DNA from: Halopseudomonas xinjiangensis
GTDB taxonomy: Bacteria; Pseudomonadota; Gammaproteobacteria; Pseudomonadales; Pseudomonadaceae
Length of the DNA: 64,000 nt
Assembly: GCF_900104945.1 (NCBI RefSeq)
Contig: NZ_LT629736.1
Location: 2,941,001-3,005,000, forward strand
Direction: 5' to 3'
A model generated the notes under the pieces. The model ran no database searches, was not told where the DNA came from, and saw nothing but the letters and a program-made list of their open reading frames with translations. Every line of letters starts with the position of its first letter. The stretch's first letter is position 1. The translations under genes were made by a program, and so were the position numbers. Below are positions 1 through 9,614 of the stretch, piece by piece.

Positions 1-2
1 GC

Positions 3-1061
3 AGGATGCTTGCCGGGTACGATCTGGTCTATGAAACCTACGGCGAATTGAACGCAAGGCGCAGCAACGCTGTGCTGATTTGTCATGCACTGTCGGGTCA
101 CCACCATGCCGCAGGCTTTCACAGCGAAGACGAGCGCAAGCCCGGCTGGTGGGACGCCTGCATCGGACCCGGCAAGGCCATCGATACCAACCGGTTCTTC
201 GTCGTCGCCTTGAATAACCTGGGCGGCTGCCACGGCTCCACCGGGCCCTGCAGCACCAACCCTGAAACCGGCAAGAGCTACGGCGCAAGCTTTCCGATAC
301 TGACCGTGGAAGACTGGGTGAACAGTCAGGCATGCCTGGCCGACGTGCTTGGAATCGATACATGGGCCGCCGTGGTCGGGGGCAGTCTGGGCGGCATGCA
401 GGCGCTGCAATGGACGATCAGCTACCCGCACCGGGTCCGTCACTGCATCGCCATCGCCACCGCACCCAAGCTGTCCGCCCAGAACATCGCATTCAACGAA
501 GTCGCAAGGCAAGCGATCATCACCGACCCCGACTTTCATAATGGCGATTACGCCGCCTTCGGCGTCATCCCCAAGCGCGGCCTGATGCTTGCGCGCATGG
601 TCGGACATATTACCTACCTGTCGGATGATTCGATGGGAGAGAAATTCGGTCGTGAGCTGCGTACCGACCGGCTCAATTACGACTTCACCAGCGTCGAGTT
701 CCAGGTGGAAAGCTATCTGCGCTATCAGGGCCAGGAGTTTTCGGCGCGTTTCGATGCCAACACCTATCTGTTGATGACCAAGGCGCTGGATTATTTCGAC
801 CCGGCCGAGGTCAACGGCGGCAATCTGGCGCAAACCCTGGAGCCGGTGCAGGCCCGCTTCCTGGTGGTGTCCTTCACGACCGACTGGCGCTTCTCGCCGG
901 CGCGCTCGCGCGAGCTGGTCAACGGCTTGCTCGCGGCGCGCAAGGAAGTCAGCTACGTGGAGATAGAGGCGCCGCAGGGACATGACGCCTTTCTGCTGCC
1001 GATTCCGCGTTACGTCGCGGCGCTGAGTCGCTACATGAACCAGATCGAGGTGGACCGATGA
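3..1061 (+). CDS. metX: Homoserine O-acyltransferase MetX, 5' end cut by the window
   Basis: Alpha/beta-hydrolase enzyme that acylates the hydroxyl of homoserine at the entry to methionine synthesis. In Pseudomonas this family is reported to use succinyl-CoA. The visible reading frame is open to the left edge, and by memory of homologues about 25-30 N-terminal residues are missing. Counting from the first visible Met at 6, the nucleophile elbow GGSLGG puts the Ser near residue 127. The family Asp lies in TTDWRFSP and the catalytic His in QGHDAF near residue 326. The stop overlaps the metW start (ATGA), so the two are translationally coupled. Identity is firm; acyl donor is from family knowledge, not visible here. 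Confidence 0.95.
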   Translation, partial: RMLAGYDLVYETYGELNARRSNAVLICHALSGHHHAAGFHSEDERKPGWWDACIGPGKAIDTNRFFVVALNNLGGCHGSTGPCSTNPETGKSYGASFPILTVEDWVNSQACLADVLGIDTWAAVVGGSLGGMQALQWTISYPHRVRHCIAIATAPKLSAQNIAFNEVARQAIITDPDFHNGDYAAFGVIPKRGLMLARMVGHITYLSDDSMGEKFGRELRTDRLNYDFTSVEFQVESYLRYQGQEFSARFDANTYLLMTKALDYFDPAEVNGGNLAQTLEPVQARFLVVSFTTDWRFSPARSRELVNGLLAARKEVSYVEIEAPQGHDAFLLPIPRYVAALSRYMNQIEVDR

Positions 1062-1654
1062 GTTTGCGTGCCGATCTGCAGATCATCCAGCAGTGGATCC
1101 AGCCGGGCAGCCGGGTGCTCGACCTTGGCTGTGGTGAGGGCGAATTGCTGCGCTACCTGCGTGACGAGAAATCCGTGCAGGGCTACGGCCTGGAAATCGA
1201 CCCTGACAAGATCAATCGCTGCATCGAAACCGGGCTAAGCGTGATCGAACAGAACCTCGATCACAGCCTCGACAACTTCGCGGACGGCAGCTTCGACACC
1301 GTGGTCATGACCCAGTCGCTGCAGGCGTTGCATTACCCCGATCGGGTGCTGGAAGAGATGCTGCGCATCGGCCACGAAGGTATCCTCACGTTCCCCAACT
1401 TTGCGCACTGGCGCTGTCGCTGGTATCTGGGAACCAAGGGGCGGATGCCGGTATCCGAGTTCATGCCTTATACCTGGTACAACACACCGAACATTCACTT
1501 CTGCACCTTTCAGGACTTCGAAGACCTGTGTCGCAGCCGGAACATTCAGATTCTTGATCGCCTGGTGGTCGACCAGACTCATCGCAGCAGCCGGATCACC
1601 ACGCTGTGGCCGAACCTGCTCGGTGAAGTCGCGATCTACCGGGTCACTCGTTAG
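1058..1654 (+). CDS. metW: Methionine biosynthesis protein MetW
   Basis: 198-residue class I SAM-dependent methyltransferase-like protein with glycine motif LDLGCGEGE near residues 22-30. MetW is always found beside metX in pseudomonads and is linked to homoserine acylation, but its exact reaction is not settled. The start overlaps the metX stop by 4 bases. The C-terminal half holds the family stretch [11 protein letters not shown] and [15 protein letters not shown]. Full length for the family. Confidence 0.94.
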   Translation: MSLRADLQIIQQWIQPGSRVLDLGCGEGELLRYLRDEKSVQGYGLEIDPDKINRCIETGLSVIEQNLDHSLDNFADGSFDTVVMTQSLQALHYPDRVLEEMLRIGHEGILTFPNFAHWRCRWYLGTKGRMPVSEFMPYTWYNTPNIHFCTFQDFEDLCRSRNIQILDRLVVDQTHRSSRITTLWPNLLGEVAIYRVTR

Positions 1655-1666
1655 AGGGAAAGCGCC

Positions 1667-2110
1667 ATGTTGCAAAAGATGATTTGCTCTCTGCTGTTGC
1701 TCGCATCCGCCGCCGCGGTCGGACAGGTGCAAACCCAACCGCAGCGCTTCGGCGATCTGCTGGTGCACTACAATCTGCTCAATAGCAGCTATCTCGATCC
1801 GGAGATCGCCGCCAATGCCGGCCTGGCTCGGGGCCCGACCCATGGTGTGCTGACCCTGCTCGTTCAACGGGACACCCCCGAAGGCAAAGTACCGGTCGAC
1901 GCTCGCGTAAGCGGCACCGTGAGCAACCTGCTGCAGCAGAGCCAACCGATCGAATTCATCCGTATACAGGAAGACGAGGCGATCTACTTCGTTGCTAACT
2001 ACACTGCCGCTCAGCGCGGCGTGCTGCGATTCGAAGTGAACGTCCAGGCCGAGGAAGGCGCCACCGTCCATACATTGCGCTTCCAGCAGGAGTTTCATCC
2101 CGATGAGTGA
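1667..2110 (+). CDS. DUF4426 domain-containing secreted protein
   Basis: 147 residues with an N-terminal signal peptide (hydrophobic [11 protein letters not shown], cleavage expected after about residue 19), so probably periplasmic. It matches the DUF4426 family that sits between metW and rdgB in Pseudomonas. Function unknown; the DUF4426 fold is a small beta-rich domain. Start ATG follows an AGAGGGAA Shine-Dalgarno-like stretch. The 3' end overlaps rdgB by 8 bases, so it is part of the metX-hemW operon. Confidence 0.85.
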   Translation: MLQKMICSLLLLASAAAVGQVQTQPQRFGDLLVHYNLLNSSYLDPEIAANAGLARGPTHGVLTLLVQRDTPEGKVPVDARVSGTVSNLLQQSQPIEFIRIQEDEAIYFVANYTAAQRGVLRFEVNVQAEEGATVHTLRFQQEFHPDE

Positions 2111-2708
2111 TCCGGTTCTGCCCTTTGACAAGCTGGTTCTGGCGAGCGGCAACGCCGGCAAGCTGGCCGAATTGCAAGCGATGCTCGGCAGTTCGGTCGA
2201 GGTGCTTCCGCAAAGCCAGTTCATCAAGGAAGAAGCCGAAGAGACCGGATCGAGCTTTGTCGAGAACGCCCTGATCAAGGCGCGACACGCCGCCCGCGCT
2301 TCGGGCCTGCCGGCCCTGGCCGACGATTCCGGACTGGCAGTGGACGCCCTGGACGGCGCCCCGGGCATCCATTCCGCGCGCTACGCCTTTGGAGGCGATG
2401 CAGCCAACAACGTGAAGCTCATCGACGAGCTGCGCGGTGTCGAGGATGGCAAGCGCACCGCACGGTTCATCTGCGTGCTCGCGCTGCTTCGCCACGCCGA
2501 CGACCCGACCCCGATCATCTGCGAGGGCGTCTGGGAAGGCCGCATCCTGCTCGAGCCCCGCGGAACCAATGGCTTTGGTTACGACCCGCTGTTCTGGGTA
2601 CCGGAGGCCGGCAAAGCCAGCGCCGAACTGACCGCTGCAGAGAAGAACAGCATGAGCCATCGCGCTCGCGCCATGCAATTGCTGCGCGAGCGGCTAGGGC
2701 TTCGGTGA
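2103..2708 (+). CDS. rdgB: XTP/dITP diphosphatase (non-canonical purine NTP pyrophosphatase)
   Basis: 201-residue Ham1/RdgB protein that hydrolyses ITP, dITP and XTP to monophosphates and so keeps deaminated purines out of nucleic acids. Family motifs are clear: [12 protein letters not shown] at residues 13-24, [25 protein letters not shown] with the catalytic acidic residues, and GFGYDPLFW. Overlaps the gene before by 8 bases and hemW by 4 (the hemW GTG is inside the rdgB stop region). Confidence 0.95.
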   Translation: MSDPVLPFDKLVLASGNAGKLAELQAMLGSSVEVLPQSQFIKEEAEETGSSFVENALIKARHAARASGLPALADDSGLAVDALDGAPGIHSARYAFGGDAANNVKLIDELRGVEDGKRTARFICVLALLRHADDPTPIICEGVWEGRILLEPRGTNGFGYDPLFWVPEAGKASAELTAAEKNSMSHRARAMQLLRERLGLR

Positions 2709-3844
2709 AGCGCTCTCCGCCGCCTCTCGCGGCGTATGTGCATATTCCCTGGTGCGTGAAGAAATGTCCCTACTGCGACTTCAATTCACATACCTCGGCC
2801 AACGGCCTGCCCGAGACCGAGTATGTCGATGCGCTGATTGCCGACCTTGATCAGGAGCTGGCCAGCGGTGCCGACCAGCCGCTGACCTCCATCTTCTTTG
2901 GCGGCGGCACGCCCAGCCTGTTTTCCGCAGCCAGCCTGGAACGCATTCTCCAGGCTATGGAGACGCGTCTGTCGTTTGCCACGGATATCGAGATCACCCT
3001 GGAGGCCAACCCGGGGACATTCGAGCAGGCGAAATTTGCCGGGTACCGTGCCGCCGGGATCAACCGGCTTTCAATCGGCATTCAAAGCTTCAACGCGGCG
3101 CATCTGAAGGCGCTCGGTCGTATCCATGACGATGCGGAAGCGCTGCGCGCAGTGGACATGGCCCGCCGCGCCGGCTTCGACAACCTCAACCTCGACCTCA
3201 TGCACGGCCTGCCAGGCCAGACGCTGGAACAGGCACTAGCCGACATAGAACAGGCCATTGAGCTCAGCCCCGAGCACCTGTCGTGGTATCAGCTGACGCT
3301 CGAGCCCAACACCGTCTTTTACAGCAAACCGCCGGTACTGCCCGAAGACGATACCCTCTGGGATATCCAGGAAGCCGGGCAAGCGCGACTCGCCGAGGCC
3401 GGGTATCGGCAGTACGAGATATCTGCCTATGCGCGTGATGGCCTGCGCGCGCGGCACAATCTCAACTACTGGCAATACGGTGATTTTCTCGGCATAGGCG
3501 CTGGCGCGCACGGCAAGCGAACCCATACGGATGGGGTGGTAGAGCGATACTGGAAGACCCGGCTGCCGCGTGACTACCTCGATTCCGACAAGGCATTCCT
3601 CGCTGGCAACAAGCAGCTCGGCCCGGACGAACTGGGTTTCGACTTCCTGATGAACGCGCTACGCCTGGTCGACGGTGTGCCCAGTCATCTATACGCCGAG
3701 CGCACCGGCCAGCGGATCGATACCATCGCACCGACGCTCGACCACGCGGTGGAGCGAGGCCTGCTTGAACCCTGGCACGAGCGGCTGAAGCCCACCGAAC
3801 GCGGCCGCCTGTTTCTCAACGACCTGTTGGAAATGTTTCTTTAA
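2705..3844 (+). CDS. hemW: Radical SAM heme chaperone HemW
   Basis: 379-residue radical SAM protein of the HemN-like family; HemW binds heme and delivers it to heme proteins and is not a coproporphyrinogen oxidase. The [4Fe-4S] motif is Cys17-x3-Cys21-x2-Cys24 (CVKKCPYC), followed by FFGGGTPSL, the SAM-binding glycine motif. It has the shorter length typical of HemW, not the longer HemN. It starts with GTG, overlapping the rdgB stop. Last gene of the metX operon. Confidence 0.93.
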   Translation: MKRSPPPLAAYVHIPWCVKKCPYCDFNSHTSANGLPETEYVDALIADLDQELASGADQPLTSIFFGGGTPSLFSAASLERILQAMETRLSFATDIEITLEANPGTFEQAKFAGYRAAGINRLSIGIQSFNAAHLKALGRIHDDAEALRAVDMARRAGFDNLNLDLMHGLPGQTLEQALADIEQAIELSPEHLSWYQLTLEPNTVFYSKPPVLPEDDTLWDIQEAGQARLAEAGYRQYEISAYARDGLRARHNLNYWQYGDFLGIGAGAHGKRTHTDGVVERYWKTRLPRDYLDSDKAFLAGNKQLGPDELGFDFLMNALRLVDGVPSHLYAERTGQRIDTIAPTLDHAVERGLLEPWHERLKPTERGRLFLNDLLEMFL

Positions 3845-3973
3845 CCCGTCCCTGCGTTGTGCTGTCAAAACCCGACGGGCGATGTCCAATCATCCATATT
3901 CCCGCTGCGAACTTGCAGGGCGCCGCTGGCGGCCCGTACAGTTACGCAAACTGTCTCGACCGAGGAGGTTCTC

Positions 3974-5134
3974 TTGAACCCGTTCAGCTTTGCTACCACT
4001 GCCCAGATCCTCTGCGAATCCGGCTCTGCCGCTCGGCTGGGTGAGCTCTGCCGCGAGCGCGGCGCCCGACGCGTACTGATCGTCACCGATCCCGGCATTA
4101 CCAAACTGGGGCTACTCGAATCGGTGCTCCCGGGTTTCGCCGCGACAGAGGTCGCGTACGAAATCTTCGACCAGGTCGAGGCTGATCCGCCCGAGGCGGT
4201 AGTGATGACTGCGGTCGAGCAGGGCCGCCAGTTGCAGGCTGATCTAATTATCGGGTTCGGGGGCGGCAGCTCAATGGATGTAGCCAAGCTGGTGGCTTTT
4301 CTTGCCCACCCGCAGTGCACTCAGCAACTGAGCGACATATATGGCGTCGGCAACGCCAAGGGTCTGCGGCTGCCGCTGATTCAGGTGCCGACCACCGCCG
4401 GCACCGGCTCGGAAGTCACGCAGATCGCTATCATCACCACTGGCGAAACCACCAAGATGGGCGTGGTATCTCCGGTTCTGCTGCCTGATCTGGCCGTACT
4501 GGATGCCGAGCTCACCGTCGGCTTGCCGCCAGCAGTCACTGCGGCCACCGGAATCGATGCCATGGTGCATGCGATCGAGGCTTACACCAGTAAGGTAAAG
4601 AAGAATCCCCTCTCGGACATGCTCGCCCGCGAGGCGCTGCGTCTGCTCGCGGCCAATCTTGACGAGGCGGTGCACAACGGCAGCAACCGTGAGGCGCGCC
4701 AAGCCATGCTACTCGGGGCCTTGCTCGCTGGTCAGGCGTTCGCCAACGCGCCCGTCGCGGCAGTGCACGCGCTGGCCTACCCCCTGGGAGGCCATTTCCA
4801 CATCCCCCATGGCCTGTCCAATTCGCTGGTGCTGCCAGCGGTCATCGAATTCAACGCGTCTCATGCAGCGCCACTCTATGCAGAGCTGGCGCCGCTGGTG
4901 GTGCCGGACCTCAAGCCCGGTGACGATCAGAGCCTCACCGCGCAATTGGTGGAAGCGCTATGCCAGTTGAGCCCACGTTCGGGCCTGCCGAACCGTCTGC
5001 GCGACGCCGGCGTGCCGGAAGATGCCCTGCCCATGCTAGCGCGCGACGCGATGCTGCAGCAGCGCCTGCTGATCAACAATCCGCGCGAGCTGACCGAAGC
5101 CGATGCGCTGGCGATCTACCAGAAAGCCTACTGA
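3974..5134 (+). CDS. Iron-containing alcohol dehydrogenase
   Basis: Group III, NAD(P)-dependent alcohol dehydrogenase, 386 residues. I place the start at TTG 3974 because a strong Shine-Dalgarno (CGAGGAGG, 3961-3968) precedes it and the product then begins NPFSFATT, as usual for the family; the frame is open further upstream to 3857. GGGSSMD binds the cofactor diphosphate, VPTTAGTGSEVT follows, and the metal ligands lie in DAMVHAIEAY and HALAYPLGGHFHIPHG. Substrate is not readable. It stands alone, with hemW before and a thioesterase after, and could feed or drain short-chain alcohols or aldehydes. Confidence 0.9.
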   Translation: MNPFSFATTAQILCESGSAARLGELCRERGARRVLIVTDPGITKLGLLESVLPGFAATEVAYEIFDQVEADPPEAVVMTAVEQGRQLQADLIIGFGGGSSMDVAKLVAFLAHPQCTQQLSDIYGVGNAKGLRLPLIQVPTTAGTGSEVTQIAIITTGETTKMGVVSPVLLPDLAVLDAELTVGLPPAVTAATGIDAMVHAIEAYTSKVKKNPLSDMLAREALRLLAANLDEAVHNGSNREARQAMLLGALLAGQAFANAPVAAVHALAYPLGGHFHIPHGLSNSLVLPAVIEFNASHAAPLYAELAPLVVPDLKPGDDQSLTAQLVEALCQLSPRSGLPNRLRDAGVPEDALPMLARDAMLQQRLLINNPRELTEADALAIYQKAY

Positions 5135-5190
5135 TACCCTTCCGCGCCGGGCCCTGCGGCCCGGCAGCCTGTTTACCGTACGGAACCGAT

Positions 5191-5628
5191 ATGACCGAGA
5201 CGCAAAAGCCCCGCCGCGAGGACTTCAACTACTTGCATCAAATTCTCACCCGCTGGCACGACAACGACGTGTATGGCCACGTCAACAACGTGACCTACTA
5301 CGCCTACTTCGACAGCGCGGTGAACGCCTGGTTGATCGAACAGGGCGGGCTGGATATCCATCAGGGCGAGCAGGTGGCGTTCGTCGTCAGCTCGGCCTGC
5401 GATTATTTCCAGCCGATTGCCTTCCCGGAGAAGGTCGAAGTTGGCGTGCGCGTTGCGAAGCTGGGTAATAGTTCGGTGCAGTATGAGTTAGGCGTGTTCA
5501 AGCAAGGCAGTGACGAGCCCTGCGCCGCCGGACGTTTCGTGCACGTTTTTGTCGAGCGCAAGAGCAATCGACCATGTCCCATTCCGCCGGGCCCCAGGGC
5601 CGCTCTGGAACGGCTGGTCCGCGGATAG
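5191..5628 (+). CDS. 4-hydroxybenzoyl-CoA-type hotdog thioesterase
   Basis: 145 residues, start ATG 5191. The signature RWHDNDVYGHVNNVTY carries the nucleophilic/base Asp of the 4HBT family of acyl-CoA thioesterases. The reaction is presumably hydrolysis of an acyl-CoA; substrate unknown. The frame is open upstream to 4960 inside the dehydrogenase gene, but that extension has no family similarity. It is a paralogue of the protein at 61651-62094 (shared RVAKLGNSS / RIARLGNSS motif). It follows the alcohol dehydrogenase by 56 bases in the same direction and may be cotranscribed. Confidence 0.88.
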   Translation: MTETQKPRREDFNYLHQILTRWHDNDVYGHVNNVTYYAYFDSAVNAWLIEQGGLDIHQGEQVAFVVSSACDYFQPIAFPEKVEVGVRVAKLGNSSVQYELGVFKQGSDEPCAAGRFVHVFVERKSNRPCPIPPGPRAALERLVRG

Positions 5629-5732
5629 GATCCGGGAAGTCGAGGAGCCTACAGCACCTGTTTTCGCGCGCATGCCTGGACGGCCCTCTGGCGGAGCGGG
5701 CCTGTAACCGCGAAGAAAACAGCTCGGGCTTC

Positions 5733-5758
5733 GCTTTCGCGCCCAGGTGCGCTCCTAC
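5733..5758. repeat. REP-like element, single arm
   Basis: TTCGCGCCCAGGTGCGCTCC core. 28 bases (5732-5759) are identical to the copy at 43862-43889, and most are shared with 33775-33797. A degenerate partner (GGAGCGGGC...CGCGAA, about 5694-5715) lies just before it. It resembles Pseudomonas REP elements, which end in a GCTCCTAC head. Intergenic, between convergent genes. Confidence 0.7.
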
Positions 5759-5765
5759 ACAAATC

Positions 5766-5792
5766 AGTGCTCGGGTGCGTCAGCCGAGCACT
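5766..5792. terminator. Candidate hairpin between convergent thioesterase and gloA genes
   Basis: Nine-base inverted repeat AGTGCTCGG / CCGAGCACT with a 9-base loop that contains the gloA stop codon. On the minus strand it is followed by the modestly T-rich GATTTGTG. It could end gloA transcription, but the weak T-tract makes this tentative. Confidence 0.4.
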
Positions 5793-6322
5793 TCAGGCAA
5801 GCGACCCGGCGTGAACAGTTCGATCCAGTAACCATCCGGGTCTCGGATGAAGGCGATGTGTTTCATCTTGCCATCCTGGGGACGCTTGACGAAGGAGACG
5901 CCGAGCTTCTCGAAACGCTCGCAGGCCAGATCGAGATCCGGTACGGCAAAACCGATGTGACCGAAGCCCTTCGGCTCATCGTTACCATCGTAGTAGGCAA
6001 AGTCGGGGTCGTCCTCGGTGCCCCAGTTGTGCGTGAGCTCGAGCATCGCCGGCCGGCCAAAGGTCTGGACCAGTCGCTTGTCGGGCTCGGGTGACCAATA
6101 GCCGAGGTCCTTGTGGTCGATCGCGGCGAGAAAGAACAGGCTGAACTTCATCTCCTCGAAATCCAGTCGCTTGACCAGCGTCATCCCCATCACCCGGGTG
6201 TAGAAATCCAGACTGACCTCAGGTGACTTGACGCGCAGCATGGTCTGATTGAACACGAACCCCTCGGTGGAGGGGTCGCGGTTTTCGCACAAACCAGGAG
6301 CGGATTCGAAGTGACGGCTCAT
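5780..6322 (-). CDS. gloA: Lactoylglutathione lyase (glyoxalase I)
   Basis: 180-residue glyoxalase I that converts the hemithioacetal of methylglyoxal and glutathione to S-lactoylglutathione in the cytosol. Two beta-alpha-beta-beta-beta modules are visible: residues about 23-100 (FNQTMLRVKSPEVSLDFYTR, LELTHNWG) and 117-175 (GFGHIGFAVPDLD, IAFIRDPDGYWIEL). The metal ligands are expected at Gln26, Glu about 94, His about 120 and Glu about 168. The length matches the longer, zinc-type GloA class of pseudomonads. Single gene. Confidence 0.93.
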   Translation of the reverse strand: MSRHFESAPGLCENRDPSTEGFVFNQTMLRVKSPEVSLDFYTRVMGMTLVKRLDFEEMKFSLFFLAAIDHKDLGYWSPEPDKRLVQTFGRPAMLELTHNWGTEDDPDFAYYDGNDEPKGFGHIGFAVPDLDLACERFEKLGVSFVKRPQDGKMKHIAFIRDPDGYWIELFTPGRLPEVLG

Positions 6323-6379
6323 ACACTGTTCCTCTCGTACGGATCAAAATTGGGAGCTTAGCATCGCCCCGGCCACTAT

Positions 6380-7240
6380 TTAGCGGAAGGGGCGCTCCTG
6401 CCACCAGGGATAGAAAGGCGGCCGATCCTGGCTGGGACGCAGCTTGAACCGCGGCTGACGCTTTTCCAGGAATGACTGCACGCCCTCCTTTGCATCCTCC
6501 GATTCGCCCATGAACGCAATCGCCCGCGAATCGACGATGTGCGCTTCCATCGGGTGGTCGGCACCGAGCATGCGCCACATCATCTGGCGGTTGAGCAGCG
6601 CTGACATGGCCGAGGTGTTGTCGGCGATCTCGCGCGCCAATTCACGCGCTGCGGGCAACAACTCGTCCGGCTCGTGCAGGCTGCGAACCAGTCCGCCGCG
6701 CAGGGCTTCCTCGGCGTCGAATACACGGCCGGTGTGGACCCACTCGGCCGCCTGCTGGACGCCTACCAGACGCGGCAGGAACCAGCTGGAACAGGCTTCC
6801 ATGGTGATGCCCCGACGGGCGAATACGAAACCGAAGCGCGCCTTCGTCGAGGCCAAGCGGATGTCCATCGGCAGGGTCATGGTGGCGCCAACGCCGACCG
6901 CAGCACCGTTGAAGCCGCCAATCACCGGCTTGGTGCACTCGTAGATACGCAGGGAAACAGTGCCGCCACCGTCGCGCAGCTCGTCGCCTTCCGGCTCGCT
7001 CTGGCGCTTGTGACGATTGAAGGTATCACCGCCCTTTTCCAGGTCTGCACCGGCGCAGAAAGCCTTCCCCGCGCCCGTGACGATAATCACCCGGACTGCA
7101 TCGTCGGCGTCGGCAGCGTCGAACGCGGCGATCAATTCGCGACGCATCGCCCCGTTGAACGCGTTCATGCGATCGGGGCGATTCAGTGTGAGGGTGAGAA
7201 TGCCTTCTTCGACCTGGTAGTCGAGCGTTTCATAGTCCAC
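6380..7240 (-). CDS. Enoyl-CoA hydratase/isomerase family protein (crotonase)
   Basis: 286 residues. The start is GTG at 7240, preceded by a good AGGAG six bases upstream. The CoA-binding oxyanion loops are AFCAGADLEKGG and GAAVGVGATM. The long insert RHKRQSEPEGDELRDGGG after the first loop and the C-terminal KLRPSQDRPPFYPWW tail mark a particular crotonase subgroup found in pseudomonads. The usual second acidic residue is not obvious (RGITMEACSSW carries Glu at that region). Acts on an unidentified acyl-CoA. No operon partner; transcribed alone toward gloA. Confidence 0.85.
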   Translation of the reverse strand: MDYETLDYQVEEGILTLTLNRPDRMNAFNGAMRRELIAAFDAADADDAVRVIIVTGAGKAFCAGADLEKGGDTFNRHKRQSEPEGDELRDGGGTVSLRIYECTKPVIGGFNGAAVGVGATMTLPMDIRLASTKARFGFVFARRGITMEACSSWFLPRLVGVQQAAEWVHTGRVFDAEEALRGGLVRSLHEPDELLPAARELAREIADNTSAMSALLNRQMMWRMLGADHPMEAHIVDSRAIAFMGESEDAKEGVQSFLEKRQPRFKLRPSQDRPPFYPWWQERPFR

Positions 7241-7356
7241 GGCTGGCTCCTGTTCTGTCCGAATGAGATCGGATCAGTGTAGGAGCCGATGCCGCACGCG
7301 GCCATTACCTTTGCATTTCAATATGCCGCGGCATAGCCCACGTGCATGCGCGGGGC

Positions 7357-8088
7357 TCACTCGACGCGCGCGAACTTCAGATCCCACACGTCATGGCCCA
7401 GCCGCTCGCCGCGACGCTCGAACTTGGTTACTGGCCGCTCCTCCGGTCGCGGCACGTAGGTGCCGTCCTCCGCAAGGTTGCGATAGCCCGGCGCCGCGCT
7501 CATGACCTCGAGCATGTGTTCGGCGTAGGGTTGCCAGTCGGTGGCCATGTGAAACACACCGCCGACCTTGAGTTTCTGCCGCAGCGCCTCGGCGAAGGCC
7601 AACTGCACGATACGGCGCTTGTTGTGCTTCTTCTTGTGCCAGGGGTCCGGAAAGAACAGCAACACCCTATCCAGGCTGCCGTCGGGGATGCAGCGGTTGA
7701 GTACCTCGATGGCGTCGCAATCGAACACACGGATATTGTCGACTCCGGCGTTGAGCACACCATTGAGCAGCGAACCGACGCCGGGGCGATGGACCTCGAC
7801 GCCGATGAAATCCTGCTCCGGAGCGGCCTGCGCCATCTCCAGCAGCGATTGCCCCATACCGAAGCCGATCTCCAGGGTCCGCGGAGCCTCCCGGCCGAAT
7901 ACGTGGTCGAGATCGAGCATGCCCAAATCAAGCGACAGCCCGAAGCGTGGCCAACCCTGGTCGACCCCACGCTTCTGCGCGTCGGTCATACGACCGGCGC
8001 GCATCACGAAGCTACGAATCGCGCGCCGGTGCAGCGCCTCTTCCGGTTGATCGGGCGTGTCGGGTTGGTTCTGCGGGTTATCGGACAT
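7357..8088 (-). CDS. trmB: tRNA (guanine-N7-)-methyltransferase TrmB
   Basis: 243 residues. SAM-dependent enzyme that makes m7G46 in tRNA. SAM motif [10 protein letters not shown] and the family signature [15 protein letters not shown] are both intact, with the tRNA-binding TDW segment ([13 protein letters not shown]) after them. The first 35 residues are polar and low-complexity ([13 protein letters not shown]), as usual in Pseudomonas TrmB. It lies 11 bases downstream of thiG and is likely in one operon with thiS-thiG. Confidence 0.95.
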   Translation of the reverse strand: MSDNPQNQPDTPDQPEEALHRRAIRSFVMRAGRMTDAQKRGVDQGWPRFGLSLDLGMLDLDHVFGREAPRTLEIGFGMGQSLLEMAQAAPEQDFIGVEVHRPGVGSLLNGVLNAGVDNIRVFDCDAIEVLNRCIPDGSLDRVLLFFPDPWHKKKHNKRRIVQLAFAEALRQKLKVGGVFHMATDWQPYAEHMLEVMSAAPGYRNLAEDGTYVPRPEERPVTKFERRGERLGHDVWDLKFARVE

Positions 8089-8099
8089 CGGTTGCTCGG

Positions 8100-8891
8100 T
8101 CAGAAAAAGGTACCGGCCAGCGGCGAAGACGCGCTGGCGTAGAGTTTGCGCGGCATACGACCGGCGAGGAAGGCGCCACGTCCGGCGAGCACTGCATGCT
8201 TCATCGCTTCGGCCATCAACACCGGCTGCTGGGCATGGGCAATCGCAGTGTTCATCAACACGCCGGCGCAGCCCAGCTCCATGGCGATTGCCGCGTCAGA
8301 GGCGGTCCCAACGCCGGCATCGACGAGCACCGGGACCGTGGCTTCCTCAAGAATAATCCGCAGGTTGTATGGGTTGCAGATGCCCAGACCCGAACCGATC
8401 AGCCCGGCCAGCGGCATCACTGCGACGCAGCCGATCTCGGCCAACTGGCGCGCGATAATGGGGTCGTCACTGGTGTAGACCATGACATCGAAACCGTCCT
8501 TGACCAGCACTTCGGCGGCCTTGATGGTTTCCAGCACATTGGGAAACAGCGTCTTCTGATCCGCCAATACTTCCAGCTTGACCAGTTTGTGACCGTCGAG
8601 CAGTTCCCGCGCCAGGCGGCAAGTGCGCACCGCATCCTCGGCGGTGTAGCAGCCGGCCGTGTTGGGCAGAATGGTATAGCGGTCCGGTGGGACGACGTCG
8701 AGCAGGTTGGGCTCGCCGGGATTCTGGCCAATATTGGTTCGGCGGATCGCTACCGTGACGATCTCGGCGCCGGAGGCTTCGATAGCCTGGCGGGTTTCTT
8801 CGAGATCCTTGTACTTGCCGGTGCCGACCAGCAAGCGCGAACGATAGCGTACGCCGGCAATTTCCAGCGCGTCCTGGGTCAGGTCAGTCAT
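8100..8891 (-). CDS. thiG: Thiazole synthase ThiG
   Basis: 263-residue TIM-barrel enzyme that forms the thiazole phosphate of thiamine from deoxyxylulose phosphate, dehydroglycine and ThiS thiocarboxylate. The Schiff-base Lys lies in LVKLEVLAD. Phosphate-binding loops are [11 protein letters not shown] and [12 protein letters not shown] use the ATG at 8891 ([13 protein letters not shown]); a longer open frame reaches 9116 but only shadows thiS. ThiS ends 17 bases upstream. Confidence 0.95.
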   Translation of the reverse strand: MTDLTQDALEIAGVRYRSRLLVGTGKYKDLEETRQAIEASGAEIVTVAIRRTNIGQNPGEPNLLDVVPPDRYTILPNTAGCYTAEDAVRTCRLARELLDGHKLVKLEVLADQKTLFPNVLETIKAAEVLVKDGFDVMVYTSDDPIIARQLAEIGCVAVMPLAGLIGSGLGICNPYNLRIILEEATVPVLVDAGVGTASDAAIAMELGCAGVLMNTAIAHAQQPVLMAEAMKHAVLAGRGAFLAGRMPRKLYASASSPLAGTFF

Positions 8892-8908
8892 GGTGTGCTC
8901 CGCTTGGG

Positions 8909-9109
8909 CTAGCCGCCGCCGATGGCGTGGACGATTTCCACCCGGTCGCCCTCGGCCAGGCGCGTCTCGGCAAACTGGCTGCGCGGCACGATATCGAGAT
9001 TCAGTTCGATGGCCAGGCGCTTGCCAGTGAGCCCCAGTCGCTCGACCAGATCGGTCAGAGTGGTAGATGGTTCGACAGAATAGGCTTCGCCGTTCAGCTG
9101 AATCTGCAT
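8909..9109 (-). CDS. thiS: Sulfur carrier protein ThiS
   Basis: 66-residue ubiquitin-like carrier ending in the required Gly-Gly (HAIGGG). The C-terminal glycine is adenylated and thiocarboxylated and hands sulfur to ThiG. Start ATG 9109 gives [13 protein letters not shown], the normal N-terminus. Followed directly by thiG and trmB. Confidence 0.94.
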   Translation of the reverse strand: MQIQLNGEAYSVEPSTTLTDLVERLGLTGKRLAIELNLDIVPRSQFAETRLAEGDRVEIVHAIGGG

Positions 9110-9188
9110 GCTGCACTCGAGGACGGATGGGAAAGACGACATGATACCGCTATTCGCCGGCCCTGCCGAGGGCAAGCGCGGCAATGGT

Positions 9189-9563
9189 TCAGCTCAAGCG
9201 CCAGGCACCCGCCCCGAAGCAGATCCAGGCGATCAGAAACAGCACACCCCCAATCGGCGTGACCATACCCAGCTTGCCCAGGCCGCTGAGCGCCAACGTA
9301 TACAGGCTGCCAGAGAACAGCAGGATGCCCAGTGCAAAGAGAACGCCTGCGGCCTTGAGCAGCGTATTGTCCGGGCTGCGCAACAGCAGCAAGGCAACGC
9401 CGATCAGCGCCGCGGTGTGCCACAGCTGGTACTGAACGCCGGTCTGGAAAGCCGTCAGCAGATTGTCCGGCAACCGATTGCGCAATCCGTGCGCGGCGAA
9501 TGCGCCCAGACCGACCCCAGTGAACCCGCTTAACGAAGCGAGCAAAAGCAATATCTTGGCCAC
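9189..9563 (-). CDS. DUF423 family inner-membrane protein
   Basis: About 124 residues with four predicted membrane helices (ILLLLASLSGFTGVGLG; WHTAALIGVALLLL; AAGVLFALGILLFSG; VTPIGGVLFLIAWICF). The GLGAFAAHGL motif is typical of DUF423. I choose GTG 9563, giving AKILLLLAS; the frame is open upstream to 9902 through mtgA sequence. The ribosome site is weak, so the start is uncertain. Function unknown. The same neighbour of thiS and mtgA is seen in P. aeruginosa. Confidence 0.85.
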   Translation of the reverse strand: MAKILLLLASLSGFTGVGLGAFAAHGLRNRLPDNLLTAFQTGVQYQLWHTAALIGVALLLLRSPDNTLLKAAGVLFALGILLFSGSLYTLALSGLGKLGMVTPIGGVLFLIAWICFGAGAWRLS

Positions 9564-9614
9564 CCTGAAACCCCCCGGTCTATACTGCGGGCCTATCCCG
9601 CACCTAGTGAATGC

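Noticed and set aside
7279-7310. Possible fourth REP element starting GTAGGAGC before the crotonase gene
   Set aside because: Only the eight-base head is shared; the rest does not match the other copies, so it is not listed as a repeat.
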